From contig NZ_BOQL01000021.1 of assembly GCF_018332655.1 (NCBI RefSeq), forward strand, positions 328,579 to 392,578: a stretch of DNA of 64,000 nucleotides, written 5' to 3'. Source of the stretch: Actinoplanes auranticolor. GTDB taxonomy: Bacteria; Actinomycetota; Actinomycetes; Mycobacteriales; Micromonosporaceae. A program made the translations under genes and the position numbers. The notes under the pieces were generated by a model that was given only the letters and a program-made list of their open reading frames with translations, made no database searches and was not told where the DNA came from. Shown here in pieces: positions 31,180-39,807 of this stretch (positions within the stretch are counted from its first letter, which is position 1; each line of letters opens with the position of its first letter).

Positions 31180-31779
31180 ATGTCCGCATTCGTCTTGCTC
31201 GGAGCCGAGGTGCTGGCCGTCACCGTGCTCGTGCTCGGGTTGTACTTCCCGCGGCACCGGCGCCGGGACCTGATGGTGGCCTACTTCGGTGTCAACATCG
31301 GGGTCCTGGCCGTGGCCGACGCGCTGCGCACGACCGGCGCCGGCGCCGGCCTGGGACTGGGGTTCGCGCTGTTCGGGGTGCTGTCCATCATCCGGCTGCG
31401 CTCCACCGAACTGGACCAGCACGAGGTCGCGTACTTCTTCTCCGCGCTCGCGCTCGGCCTGCTCGGCGCGCTCGACACCGCCTCGATCTGGCGCAACATC
31501 GCCTTGATGGGCCTGATCCTGCTGGTGATGGCGGTCGTCGACAACCGGCGGCTGTTCAGCCGGTACGAGCACCAGACCGTCGTGCTCGACTCCGTGGTCA
31601 CCAACCGCGACGAGCTGATCGGCCTGCTGGAGCACCTGCTCGACGGCAAGGTGCACTCCGCGCGCCCGCTGCGGGTGGACCTGATCAACGACTCCACGGT
31701 GGTCGACGTCCGGTACTCCCGTACCTCCTCCCGGGCGGTCGCGCCGGTGAGCCCGGCCGCCTATGCGGCGCGACGGTGA
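31180..31779 (+). CDS. DUF4956 membrane protein
   Basis: This 199-aa protein has four predicted membrane helices in its first 125 residues (FVLLGAEVLAVTVLVLGLYF; VAYFFSALALGLLGAL; IALMGLILLVMAVVD) and a soluble tail. The DUF4956 core is ALFGVLSIIRLRSTELDQHEVAYFF. CGGAGGAGGA precedes the ATG. DUF4956 genes usually sit next to VTC-domain and CotH-like genes, as here. The role is unknown, possibly as the membrane partner of the VTC protein. Confidence 0.9.
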   Translation: MSAFVLLGAEVLAVTVLVLGLYFPRHRRRDLMVAYFGVNIGVLAVADALRTTGAGAGLGLGFALFGVLSIIRLRSTELDQHEVAYFFSALALGLLGALDTASIWRNIALMGLILLVMAVVDNRRLFSRYEHQTVVLDSVVTNRDELIGLLEHLLDGKVHSARPLRVDLINDSTVVDVRYSRTSSRAVAPVSPAAYAARR

Positions 31780-32564
31780 CCACGGCCATGGACTTCGCCG
31801 CTCTGGACACGCTGCCCCGGATCGGCCTGGCCGATCTGGAGGAGCGCGCCGCCCTGCAGACCCGGGTCGACCGCAAGTACGTCCTGGCCGTCGACGCCGC
31901 CGGCCTGCTGCTGGAGGCGCTCGCGCCGCACGCCGTGGTGCTGGAGATCAACGGGATCCGGCAGTTCGCCTACGAGTCCCTCTACTTCGACACTCCCGAG
32001 CTCAGCGGCTACCACCGGACCGCCCACCGGCACCGCCGCCGGTTCAAGGTCCGCACCCGCACGTACGTCGACTCCGGCAGTTGCTGGCTCGAGGTGAAGG
32101 TGCCCGGCCCGCGCGGCAGCACGGTCAAGTACCGCGCGCCGCACGATCGCGAGCAGCAGCACACCGTGGCCGCCGGGCGCGCCTTCGTCGACGAGGTGTT
32201 CGCCCGCCACGGGCTCCCGGCCGGCAGCCGCGTGGTCCTCGACTCCGCGCTGCGCACCGAATACCTGCGTTTCACGCTGCTGCTGCCCGACAACAACAGC
32301 CGGGTCACCGTCGACACCGCCCTGCGGTGGAGCACCGACGACGACCAGGTACGGCTGCCCGGGACGGTGATCGTGGAGACCAAGACCGGCTCGGCCGCCT
32401 CCCGCGCGGACCGGGAGCTGTGGCGCCGGGGCCACCGTCCCGTCGCCTTCTCCAAGTACGCCACCGGACTGGCCGCCCTCCGCACGGATCTTCCGGCGGC
32501 GCCCTGGCGGCGGGTGCTCCGGCGACACTTCACCGCTGCGAGAGAGGAACTGGTCCATGGCTAG
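31776..32564 (+). CDS. VTC-domain protein (polyphosphate polymerase family)
   Basis: This 262-aa protein has the VTC/triphosphate tunnel fold with paired basic residues: TRVDRKYVLAVDAAGLLL, ESLYFDTPELSGYHRTAHRHRRRFKVRTRTYVDS, CWLEVKVPGPRGSTVKYR, EYLRFTLLLPD, GTVIVETKTGSAASRADREL and FSKYATGLAAL. VTC4 makes polyphosphate from ATP. Bacterial versions are predicted to do so, unproven here. The GTG start at 31776 overlaps the DUF4956 stop (GTGA). An ATG at 31788 is the alternative. Confidence 0.87.
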   Translation: MTTAMDFAALDTLPRIGLADLEERAALQTRVDRKYVLAVDAAGLLLEALAPHAVVLEINGIRQFAYESLYFDTPELSGYHRTAHRHRRRFKVRTRTYVDSGSCWLEVKVPGPRGSTVKYRAPHDREQQHTVAAGRAFVDEVFARHGLPAGSRVVLDSALRTEYLRFTLLLPDNNSRVTVDTALRWSTDDDQVRLPGTVIVETKTGSAASRADRELWRRGHRPVAFSKYATGLAALRTDLPAAPWRRVLRRHFTAAREELVHG

Positions 32565-34596
32565 GCGGATACCGAAGGTCCTCGGCGCGCTCATCGCCCT
32601 GTGCGTCGTCACCCCGATCGCCCTCACCGTCGGCGCCCGCGCCGAAGCGGGCCGCGCGCCGGACGCCCCCGCGCCGGTGGCCGCGGCGCCGGACGAGCTG
32701 ACCGGCGACATCACGTTCTCCGTACCGAGCGGCACCTTCCAGGGCTCGGTCTCGGTCGCGCTGAGCACCACGATCGCCGGTGCCGAGATCCGGTACACCA
32801 CGGATGGCCGGCCCCCGGCGGCGAGCTCGGCCGCCTATCCGGGCCGCGCGCTCAGTTTCTCCGCGACCACGCAGCTGCGGGCGCAGGCCTTCGTCAACGG
32901 TACGGCCACCGGCGCCCCCGGCACCGCGATGTACGTGGCCCGCTCGTTCGACGCCCAGCACGACCTGCCGCTGATGCTCATCGACGACTACGGCAAGGGC
33001 AAGCCCGGACGCGAGTACGTGGACGCTGCCGCCATGGTCTTCGACACCGCGGGTGGCCGTACCTCTCTCGCCGCGGCCCCGACCGTCGCCTCCCGGGCCG
33101 GTATCCACCTGCGCGGCCAGTCCTCGGCCATGTTCGACAAGGCGCCGTACCGGCTGGAGCTGCGCGACAACGCCGACGACGACGCCGATCTGCCCCTGCT
33201 GGGGATGCCGGCCGACTCCGACTGGGTGCTGCGCGGGCCGTTCAGCGACAAGTCGCTGATCCGCGAGGCGCTGGTCTACGACCTCGGCCGGGAGATGGGC
33301 ATGGCGACGCAGCGCTACCGCTTCGTCGAGCTGTACCTCAACGTCGACTCAGCGCCGGTGGCCGCGGCCGACTACCAGGGCGTCTACATGCTGGTCGAGA
33401 CGATCAAGAACAGCAAGGACCGGCTCGACCTCAAGCAGCTCAAGGAGGCCGACACCACCCTGCCCAAGATCTCCGGCGGCTACATCTTCAAGTTCGAGTG
33501 GCTGGCCGCCGAGGAACCCACCCTGACCTGTACGGGACCGGCCGCGACCTGCTGGAACTACCTCGAGGTCGAGGACCCGTCGCCGCTGAACGCGCAACAG
33601 AAGTCCTGGTTGACGCAGTATCTGCAGCAGTTCCACGACATGCTGCACAGTTCCCGCCTCGCTGATCCGCAGACCGGCTACCGCAGCTGGATCGACACGA
33701 AGTCCTGGGTCGACCTGGTGATCCTCAACGAGTTCAGCCGGGAGATGGACTCGTACCTGCGCAGCACCTACTTCTACAAGGACCGGGAGGGGCCGATCGT
33801 GGCCGGCCCGCTGTGGGACTACGACCTCACGTTCGGCACCGGCGGCTTCTTCGGCAACGAGCAGACCACCGGCTGGCAGCATCAGCAGACCCGCTCGCCG
33901 CAGGCCAACGACTGGTTCCAGATCCTGCTCACCGACCCCGCCTTCCAGAACGATCTCAAGGTCCGCTGGCAGGCGCTGCGCCGCGGCCTGCTCTCCGACG
34001 CCTCGCTCAACGCCCGCGTCGACGCGCTCAGCGCCCCGCTGACCGCGGCGGCCCAGCGCAACTTCCAGCGGTGGCCCAACCTGAGCTCCCGCATGGTCGG
34101 GCCGTTCGTCACCGACACCGCCGCGACCTGGGCCGGCCAGGTCCAGGTCATGCGCAGCTGGATGATCCGGCGCGCCGCCTGGCTCGACGGCCCGACCGCC
34201 TGGGGCGGCGCCACCACCTCACCGTCACCGTCGACCCCGGCCCCGTCCAACCCGGTGCCGTCGACGCCGGTGCCGACCACGCCGCCGCCGGCCGCCGGCG
34301 GCTGCACCGCGGCCTACACCTCGGCCGGTCAGTGGGCCGGCGGCTTCCAGGGTGAGGTACGGGTCAGCGCCGGAACCGCCGCCATCAGAGGCTGGACCGT
34401 CACCCTCACCTTCGCCGACGGCCAACGGGTCAGCCAGGTCTGGAACGCGGTGCTGGCCACCAGCGGTGCCGCGGTGACCGCCCGCAACGAGAGCTACAAC
34501 GGCGCGCTCGCCGCCGGGGCCGGCACCACCTTCGGCTTCGTCGGCACCTGGACCGGCACCAACACACCGCCGGTGGTGACCTGCACCGCGACGTGA
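32557..34596 (+). CDS. Secreted CotH-kinase-family protein with chitobiase-like domain and CBM2
   Basis: This 679-aa exported protein is modular. After a signal peptide (VLGALIALCVVTPIALTVGARA) comes a CHB_HEX-type beta domain at 50-125 (SGTFQGSVSVALSTTIAGAEIRYTTDGRPP). A CotH kinase domain covers 135-545, with GIHLRGQSSAMFDKAPYRLEL, YQGVYMLVETIKNSKDRLDL and the catalytic acidic PLWDYDLTFGTGG. A Pro/Ser linker leads to a CBM2 at 580-679 (CTAAYTSAGQWAGGFQGEVRVSAG). CotH in spores phosphorylates coat proteins. The target here is unknown, and the CBM2 would hold it on cellulose. It overlaps the VTC gene by eight bases. Confidence 0.9.
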   Translation: MARRIPKVLGALIALCVVTPIALTVGARAEAGRAPDAPAPVAAAPDELTGDITFSVPSGTFQGSVSVALSTTIAGAEIRYTTDGRPPAASSAAYPGRALSFSATTQLRAQAFVNGTATGAPGTAMYVARSFDAQHDLPLMLIDDYGKGKPGREYVDAAAMVFDTAGGRTSLAAAPTVASRAGIHLRGQSSAMFDKAPYRLELRDNADDDADLPLLGMPADSDWVLRGPFSDKSLIREALVYDLGREMGMATQRYRFVELYLNVDSAPVAAADYQGVYMLVETIKNSKDRLDLKQLKEADTTLPKISGGYIFKFEWLAAEEPTLTCTGPAATCWNYLEVEDPSPLNAQQKSWLTQYLQQFHDMLHSSRLADPQTGYRSWIDTKSWVDLVILNEFSREMDSYLRSTYFYKDREGPIVAGPLWDYDLTFGTGGFFGNEQTTGWQHQQTRSPQANDWFQILLTDPAFQNDLKVRWQALRRGLLSDASLNARVDALSAPLTAAAQRNFQRWPNLSSRMVGPFVTDTAATWAGQVQVMRSWMIRRAAWLDGPTAWGGATTSPSPSTPAPSNPVPSTPVPTTPPPAAGGCTAAYTSAGQWAGGFQGEVRVSAGTAAIRGWTVTLTFADGQRVSQVWNAVLATSGAAVTARNESYNGALAAGAGTTFGFVGTWTGTNTPPVVTCTAT

Positions 34597-34626
34597 GCGG
34601 CCCGCCCACCGCCTACCATCGCGGGC

Positions 34627-35034
34627 ATGGCGGACCTGCGTGACCTCACCACGAGGCTGATCGACGACGTGTGGAACGGTGCCCGCGAGGAATCGGTGTA
34701 CGAGCTGGTCGACGCCCGGTACACCGGCGACACCGGCGACGGGCCGGAGGGATACCTCGCGTGGCACCGTGACCGGCGCAGCTCCTTCCCGGACCAGCGG
34801 TTCGAGATCGTGCAGGTGCTGGTCGACGGGGACGACGTGGCGGTGCGGTGGCGGGGCACCGGCACCCAGCACGGCCGGTTCGGGCCTGTCCCGGCGACCG
34901 GCCGTGCTGTCGACTACCAGGGCGCGTCGTTCATGCGTTTCGCCGACGGCAAGGTGGTCGCCAACTGGTCGGTGAACGAGCTGTTCACCGTCCTGCAACA
35001 GCTCGGCGTCGACGTCACCCCGCCGGCGGGTTAG
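34627..35034 (+). CDS. SnoaL-like polyketide/ester cyclase family protein
   Basis: This 135-aa protein has the NTF2-like alpha+beta cone fold of ester cyclases: LRDLTTRLIDDVWNGAREESVYELVDARYTGD, GYLAWHRDRRSSFPDQRFEIVQVLVDGDDVAVRWRGTGTQHG, ATGRAVDYQGASFMRFADGKVVANWSVNELFTVLQQLGV. In the family the fold binds polyketides or small hydrophobic molecules, but most members are uncharacterised. Its stop overlaps that of the converging FAD oxidoreductase. Confidence 0.85.
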   Translation: MADLRDLTTRLIDDVWNGAREESVYELVDARYTGDTGDGPEGYLAWHRDRRSSFPDQRFEIVQVLVDGDDVAVRWRGTGTQHGRFGPVPATGRAVDYQGASFMRFADGKVVANWSVNELFTVLQQLGVDVTPPAG

Positions 35035-36245
35035 ACCTGCGCCGCCCGGCTCATGATGCGGCCGATGTTGTCGGGCGCGAAGAACTCCGCCGGGGGCGTG
35101 GCGCCCGAGTTCACCCGGGCGAAGGCGTCCATCGCCTCCTGGTTGCCCTGCACGGCCGTGAGCAGCTGCACCATCTGCGGGTCCGGGGGCTGCAGCGAGG
35201 CGATCTGCGCGGTCATCTCGTACATCGGCAGCACCCGTTCGTCGCGGGTGGTCCAGTAGTCGCCCATCGCCTCGGCGTACCGCCGCGCGCCGCCCAGCGC
35301 CTGGTCCAGCGCGCCCGCGCAGAGCTCCGCGTCGTGGAAGGCGTCGGTGATGCCCTGGGCGGTGATGAAGTCCCGGTTGTAGCCGGCGTCGCCGACCAGG
35401 GCCCAGCCCGGACCGAACGGGGTGCGGAAATAGTTGGGCACCGAGGTGCCGACGAACCGGCTCTCCCGCTTGGCGTCCCCGAGCCGCTCGGCGAAAGCGG
35501 GCGCCAGCGCGAACGTCTCCCGCAGGGTGCCCTCGATGTCGTTGCGGTGCTCGGCCAGTTCGGCGTACGGCCAGCCGCCGATGACCATGGTGAGATCGTC
35601 GTGGGTGGGGCAGACCGCCCAGCCGCGCCCGGTCCGGCTGTAGATCTCGAACGTGCCGTCGGTCGGCAGGTTGCTCCAGTACGAGTAATAGCCGCAGGTC
35701 AGCGGCGGGATCTCGTGATACTGCCGGGGCTGCACGGCCTTGGCGACCACGGAGTTGCGACCGTCGGCCCCGACCACCACCCGGGCCCGCTCCACCACGG
35801 GCGAACCGCCGGCGTCACGCCCGCGGATCTCGGCCGGCTCACCGTCGGCGACCCGCACCTCCTCCACGGTGAACCCCTCGCGAACCTCCGCGCCGGCAGC
35901 GGCGGCGGCATCGAGCAGGATCTTGTCGAGCACCGTGCGCCGCGGCGCGTACGCCACGGGGGACTGCTCGGTCCCGGGCGCCCCGGCCAGCCTGACCGCC
36001 CCGAAATCGAAGGTGTACCGCGAGATCGGCGGGCATCCCGTGGCGGTGACCTGCTCCAGCAGCCCCCATCGGCGCAGCGCGTCGACGCCCGGCGGATGGA
36101 TGAAATGGGTCGACACGGTGTCGCTCGGGAACGTCGCCCGGTCCACCACGAGCACCCGGTAGCCCCGGCGGGCCAGCAGCATCGCGACGGGTGAACCCGC
36201 ACAGCGGGCACCGACCACGATCACGTCGTACGTCTGATCCGGCAT
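35031..36245 (-). CDS. NAD(P)/FAD-dependent oxidoreductase (GGR/halogenase-like)
   Basis: This 404-aa flavoprotein has YDVIVVGARCAGSPVAMLLARRGYRVLVVDRATFPSDTVSTHFIHPPGVDALRRWGLL at the N-terminus, the VVVGADGRNSVVAKAV motif and a C-terminal flavin motif WALVGDAGYNRDFITAQGITDAFHDAELCA. It belongs with monooxygenases and reductases of the PHBH/GGR type. No halogenase WxWxIP motif is visible. The ATG at 36245 follows GAGGAGGA. It ends on the SnoaL-like gene. Confidence 0.86.
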   Translation of the reverse strand: MPDQTYDVIVVGARCAGSPVAMLLARRGYRVLVVDRATFPSDTVSTHFIHPPGVDALRRWGLLEQVTATGCPPISRYTFDFGAVRLAGAPGTEQSPVAYAPRRTVLDKILLDAAAAAGAEVREGFTVEEVRVADGEPAEIRGRDAGGSPVVERARVVVGADGRNSVVAKAVQPRQYHEIPPLTCGYYSYWSNLPTDGTFEIYSRTGRGWAVCPTHDDLTMVIGGWPYAELAEHRNDIEGTLRETFALAPAFAERLGDAKRESRFVGTSVPNYFRTPFGPGWALVGDAGYNRDFITAQGITDAFHDAELCAGALDQALGGARRYAEAMGDYWTTRDERVLPMYEMTAQIASLQPPDPQMVQLLTAVQGNQEAMDAFARVNSGATPPAEFFAPDNIGRIMSRAAQV

Positions 36246-36315
36246 CTGTGTCCTCCTCCGGATCATCATGCTGGGCGGCTCCGCCCATTGTCGACAGACA
36301 CCCGGCGCGATCCGG

Positions 36316-37155
36316 CTAGGACACCGAGAGCTCGACGATCCGGGACTGGTCGTTCAGGCCGTTGGCGGCGTGGGTGACGATGCGCAGGGCGCCGGTGCGC
36401 TGCCTCGGGAACGTGCTGGTCACCGTCACGGCGGTGTTGCCGCGGACCGCGGCGACGGTGCGCCAGCCGGCGGCGGTGGCGAGCTGGACGTCCCAGTCGC
36501 GCAGGCCGTACCGCGCGGTGGGGAACTGCGCCGAGCCGACGGTGGTGAGAGTGACGCGGGCCGGCTGCCGGGGGCCGGACCAGGTGAGCTCGTACCAGTC
36601 GGGCCACTGCCGGCCGGTGCCGTCCGCCCAGCCGGTGCCGTGGCCCCAGTGGGCCGGGTCGGCGTCGCCGTCGACCGCGCCGCACACCGGGAAACCGGTC
36701 CGCGACGACGAGGCGCTGACCCGCACCGCGGAACGGGCCAGGTCGGCGGACGGCCGGGCCGGTGAGACCACGACCGGTACGGCCACCCGGTGTTCACCGC
36801 TGGTCACGCTGACGGTGTAGGTGCCGGTGGGAGTTCCGGCCGGGGCGCTGACCGCGACCGGCACGGTACGGGTGTAACCGGCCGGCAGCCACGTCGAGAT
36901 CAGCCGGCGGGGCAGGTGCAGTGCCGCGGGGGCGGTCAGGACGGCGTCGGCGTAGACCGGGGCCGGACCGCGGTTGGTCAGCCGTACCCGCAGCTCTCCG
37001 CCGTTGCACTGTCCGGTGATCGGCAGCGTGGCGCGGTCGACCGACAGCCGTACGCCGCTGCGGGACGGGCCGGCGGTGGCGGGCGCCGGGCCGCACAGTG
37101 CGGTGGCGGCGATGACGAGCAGGGCAGCGGCACGGTGGGCCCGGGTGCGGTCCAT
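36316..37155 (-). CDS. Secreted protein with NEW3-like and F5/8-type C domains
   Basis: This 279-aa exported protein has a signal peptide (AAALLVIAATALCGPAPATAG). An Ig-like NEW3/alpha-galactosidase-associated domain follows at about 35-130 (VRLSVDRATLPITGQCNGGELRVRLTNRGPAPVY, PAGTPTGTYTVSVTSG). A discoidin (F5/8 C) domain ends the protein at 145-279 (WPDWYELTWSGPRQPARVTLTTVG, YGLRDWDVQLATAAGWRTVAAVRGN). There is no catalytic domain, so it is probably a carbohydrate- or surface-binding protein. It lies nine bases downstream of the PhoD gene. Confidence 0.8.
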   Translation of the reverse strand: MDRTRAHRAAALLVIAATALCGPAPATAGPSRSGVRLSVDRATLPITGQCNGGELRVRLTNRGPAPVYADAVLTAPAALHLPRRLISTWLPAGYTRTVPVAVSAPAGTPTGTYTVSVTSGEHRVAVPVVVSPARPSADLARSAVRVSASSSRTGFPVCGAVDGDADPAHWGHGTGWADGTGRQWPDWYELTWSGPRQPARVTLTTVGSAQFPTARYGLRDWDVQLATAAGWRTVAAVRGNTAVTVTSTFPRQRTGALRIVTHAANGLNDQSRIVELSVS

Positions 37156-37164
37156 GGTTGTCCC

Positions 37165-38763
37165 TCAGGCCGGGCTCAGGCCCGGGCGGTCGCGGTCGGA
37201 TACGAACGAGGCGCGGGTGGTGATGGGGGCGCCGGGCCGGTTGACGAACGGCAGCGTCCGGTAGTCGGCGCGCAGGGTGCTGCGGGTCAGCGTGCAGCGC
37301 ACGTAGCCGCGCTGGGCGTTGGCGAAGAGCAGGTGCGGGCTGTCGCGGCGCTGCTGGTCCAGCCGCGGGGTGCTGTCCGTACCGTTGCCGCCGCTGGAGA
37401 CGGACGTGCCGACCAGCTCCACCGCCACGGCCGGCGCCGACGGCCGGCCGAAGTCCGGGCGCAGGTCGGCCGCGTAGTTGATGTGGACGTCACCGGTGAG
37501 CACCACGGTGCCGGGCACCCGGGCGGCCGTCGCCAGGACCTTGCGGCGGTCGGCCGCATAACCGTCCCACTTGTCCATGTCGAGCAGGGCCGGATCCCCG
37601 CCGTAGCGGCACTCGGCCATCATCATCTGCTGCGCCAGGATGGTCCAGCGGGTGCCCGACCGGTTCATGCCGTCGAGCAGCCAGCCGCGCTGGGCATCTC
37701 CCAGCACGCTGCGCCGCGGGTCGTCGCGGTCCGCGCAACCGGCCCGCAGCCCGTCTCCGCAGGCCTGGTCGGAGCGGTACTGCCGGGTGTCCAGGACGTG
37801 CGCCTCGGCGAGATCGCCGAACCGCAGCCGGCGGTGCAGCCGCATGCCCGCGCCGGACGGTTGCTGCGGGCGGCGCAGGGGCTGGTTCTCCCAGTACGCG
37901 CGGTAGGCGTTGGCCCGCTGCACGAGGAAGTCCCGGGCCGGGATGTCGAAGCGGGGCACCCCGGCGGCGTAGTTGTCCTGGACCTCGTGGTCGTCCCAGG
38001 TGAGCACCCAGGGGAAGGCGGCGTGCGCGGCCTGCAGGTCCGGGTCCGAGCGGTACAGCGCGTACCGCATCCGGTAGAGGTCGAGGGTGTCGACCGGCAG
38101 TTCGAAGGCGTCCGGCAGGCGGAGTGCGGGGTCGAACCGGTTGCCGCCCACGCTGGTGACGGCGTTCTCGTAGATGTAGTCGCCGAGGAAGAAGACCACG
38201 TCGAGATCCTCCGCGGCCAGGTGCCGGTAGGCGCTGAAGTACCCGTCGGTGTAGGCCTGGCAGGACGCGACCGCGAAGCGCAGCGCCCGCGGCGACGCGG
38301 AGACCGCGGGTGCGGTGCGGGTACGACCGGTCGGGCTCAGATGCCCGCCGGTGCGGAAGCGGTAGTAGTAGTCGTGACCGGGCCGCAGGCCGCGCACGTC
38401 GACGTGGACCGAGTGCCCGTATTCCGCCCGTGCGGTCGCCGTGCCGGCGCGCACCACCCGCCGGAAGGCCGGGTCCGCGGCGATCTGCCACTGCACCGGG
38501 TAGCCGGCGAACGGCAGCCCGCCCAGGGGTTCCAGCGGCCGCGGCGCCAGCCTGGTCCACAGCACCACGCCGTCCGGGAGCGGATCGCCCGAGGCGACCC
38601 CGAGGGTGAAAGGGTCGCTCCGGGGTGCCGCGGCGGCCATCGCCGTCCGGGTGGTGACCGGGGCGAGCGCTACGGCCAGCGCGGCGCCGCCGAGGGCGAA
38701 CAGGCCGCGGCGGGGCAACGCGCCGATCCGGACGGCGGGTGCGGGCCGGTGCGGTGGCAGCAT
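37165..38763 (-). CDS. phoD: PhoD-type alkaline phosphatase
   Basis: This 532-aa exported phosphatase has a Tat signal (LPRRGLFALGGAALAVAL) and a PhoD N-terminal domain (FTLGVASGDPLPDGVVLWTRLAP). The metallophosphatase core has RFAVASCQAYTDGYFSAYRHL, DVVFFLGDYIYEN, WVLTWDDHEVQDNYA and VVLTGDVHINYAADL. PhoD uses Ca and Fe to hydrolyse phosphodiesters and phosphomonoesters such as teichoic acid. A PHO-type site is not obvious in the short gap upstream. The F5/8 C protein downstream is probably co-transcribed. Confidence 0.92.
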   Translation of the reverse strand: MLPPHRPAPAVRIGALPRRGLFALGGAALAVALAPVTTRTAMAAAAPRSDPFTLGVASGDPLPDGVVLWTRLAPRPLEPLGGLPFAGYPVQWQIAADPAFRRVVRAGTATARAEYGHSVHVDVRGLRPGHDYYYRFRTGGHLSPTGRTRTAPAVSASPRALRFAVASCQAYTDGYFSAYRHLAAEDLDVVFFLGDYIYENAVTSVGGNRFDPALRLPDAFELPVDTLDLYRMRYALYRSDPDLQAAHAAFPWVLTWDDHEVQDNYAAGVPRFDIPARDFLVQRANAYRAYWENQPLRRPQQPSGAGMRLHRRLRFGDLAEAHVLDTRQYRSDQACGDGLRAGCADRDDPRRSVLGDAQRGWLLDGMNRSGTRWTILAQQMMMAECRYGGDPALLDMDKWDGYAADRRKVLATAARVPGTVVLTGDVHINYAADLRPDFGRPSAPAVAVELVGTSVSSGGNGTDSTPRLDQQRRDSPHLLFANAQRGYVRCTLTRSTLRADYRTLPFVNRPGAPITTRASFVSDRDRPGLSPA

Positions 38764-38799
38764 GGCGGCTCCTTGCGGCGGCTGGGCGTGATCACCAGC

Positions 38800-39342
38800 T
38801 CAACCGCGCCGGGCCTCCCGCGGATACGCCCCCGGCCCGTCCCCGGCCCGCAGCCGCTGGACGCGCGCCCGCAGTGCCCGCTGGAGCAGCACGGGACAGC
38901 CGTGCAGGAGCACGGTCAGGCCGGACAGCCAGGCGACGGCGTCCCAGGCTCCGGCCCCGGCTGCCACGGCGGAGACCGCGGTCACCAGGACGGCGACCAC
39001 GAGGTGACCGAGTTCCGAGGTCCGCGTCTGCCGGTCCAGGGCGGCGAGCGAGGCCCGGGTGCCGGTGAACGTACGGCCGCCGCGCATCAGCCGCTCCCAG
39101 CCGATCGCCCGCAGCAGCCGCAGGTACCACCACGCCCCCAGCCGGCGGTACACGGCCGGCTCCCGGTCGCGTACCCGGAACCAGGAGCCGTCCAGCCGCG
39201 GCCGCGCGGCGTCCAGGACGCCGGAGATCCACGCCATCAGCAGGAAGTGCAGCACCCAGGCGAAGGCCGGTCCGCGGAAGCCGAGCGCGGCGCCCGTGGC
39301 CCAGGCGACGCCCGCCACGCCGGCCCCGCCGCCCACGGCCAC
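38800..39342 (-). CDS. CrtO-like membrane acyltransferase family protein (tentative)
   Basis: This 180-aa membrane protein has hydrophobic N- and C-terminal segments (AWVLHFLLMAWISGVL; GHLVVAVLVTAVSAVAAG; WLSGLTVLLHGCPVLL). The middle motif WFRVRDREPAVYRRLGAWWYLRLLRAIGWERLMRGGRTFTG recalls the glycosyl-diaponeurosporenoate acyltransferase (CrtO) group. That similarity is from memory and partial. It is followed by the PhoD gene on the same strand, about 36 bases away. Confidence 0.55.
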   Translation of the reverse strand: MAVGGGAGVAGVAWATGAALGFRGPAFAWVLHFLLMAWISGVLDAARPRLDGSWFRVRDREPAVYRRLGAWWYLRLLRAIGWERLMRGGRTFTGTRASLAALDRQTRTSELGHLVVAVLVTAVSAVAAGAGAWDAVAWLSGLTVLLHGCPVLLQRALRARVQRLRAGDGPGAYPREARRG

Positions 39343-39401
39343 GACGGCCGCGCGCGGCCCGGGCCCTGCAGTGACCCGGGCCGTGATCGGCCCGACCGGC
39401 C

Positions 39402-39581
39402 TCAGTCGTCGTCCCCGTCGTCGTCGTCGCCGTCGTCCTGCTCGCCGCCGGGGCAGCCGGTGAGGGTCAGCAGCCCGCCCACGGCGCCGGCCGCCAGCAG
39501 TGCCCGGCCGAAGAAGGCGCGTCGGCCCATCGCGCCGCCGGTGCCCGGGTCGTCCCGCGTGTCCTTCGCTGTGTCATCCAT
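39402..39581 (-). CDS. Small Tat-type lipoprotein with poly-Asp tail
   Basis: This 59-aa protein has a twin-arginine signal with a lipobox (MGRRAFFGRALLAAGAVGGLLTLTGC). After the lipidated cysteine only PGGEQ and an Asp/Gly run remain, so the mature part is about 15 residues. It diverges from the ECF sigma factor gene and may be coupled to the genes downstream on its strand. Metal or divalent cation binding by the Asp tail is only a guess. A decayed longer lipoprotein is an alternative. Confidence 0.55.
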   Translation of the reverse strand: MDDTAKDTRDDPGTGGAMGRRAFFGRALLAAGAVGGLLTLTGCPGGEQDDGDDDDGDDD

Positions 39582-39807
39582 GGCGGCATTGTCGCAGCGT
39601 CCCGGTCCGGGCGGGAAGTCCTGCGCGGGGATCCCCCGACCGGACACGATCGCGGTGCGGCACATCCCGGTGTCACATGCGCGGCCCCGGCGGTGCTCTG
39701 TAGATGTGGAGCAAGATGTGGAGCAGCTGGTGAGGCCCGGCGAGAAGCCGCCCCTCGACGGCCACGGCGGGACGGTCCGGCGGGCCGGGCGGAAGGGCGG
39801 CGCGACA

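Noticed and set aside
35031..36245. Flavin-dependent halogenase
   Set aside because: The WxWxIP motif and the GxGxxG-lysine arrangement of halogenases are not seen. It fits the wider FAD oxidoreductase group.
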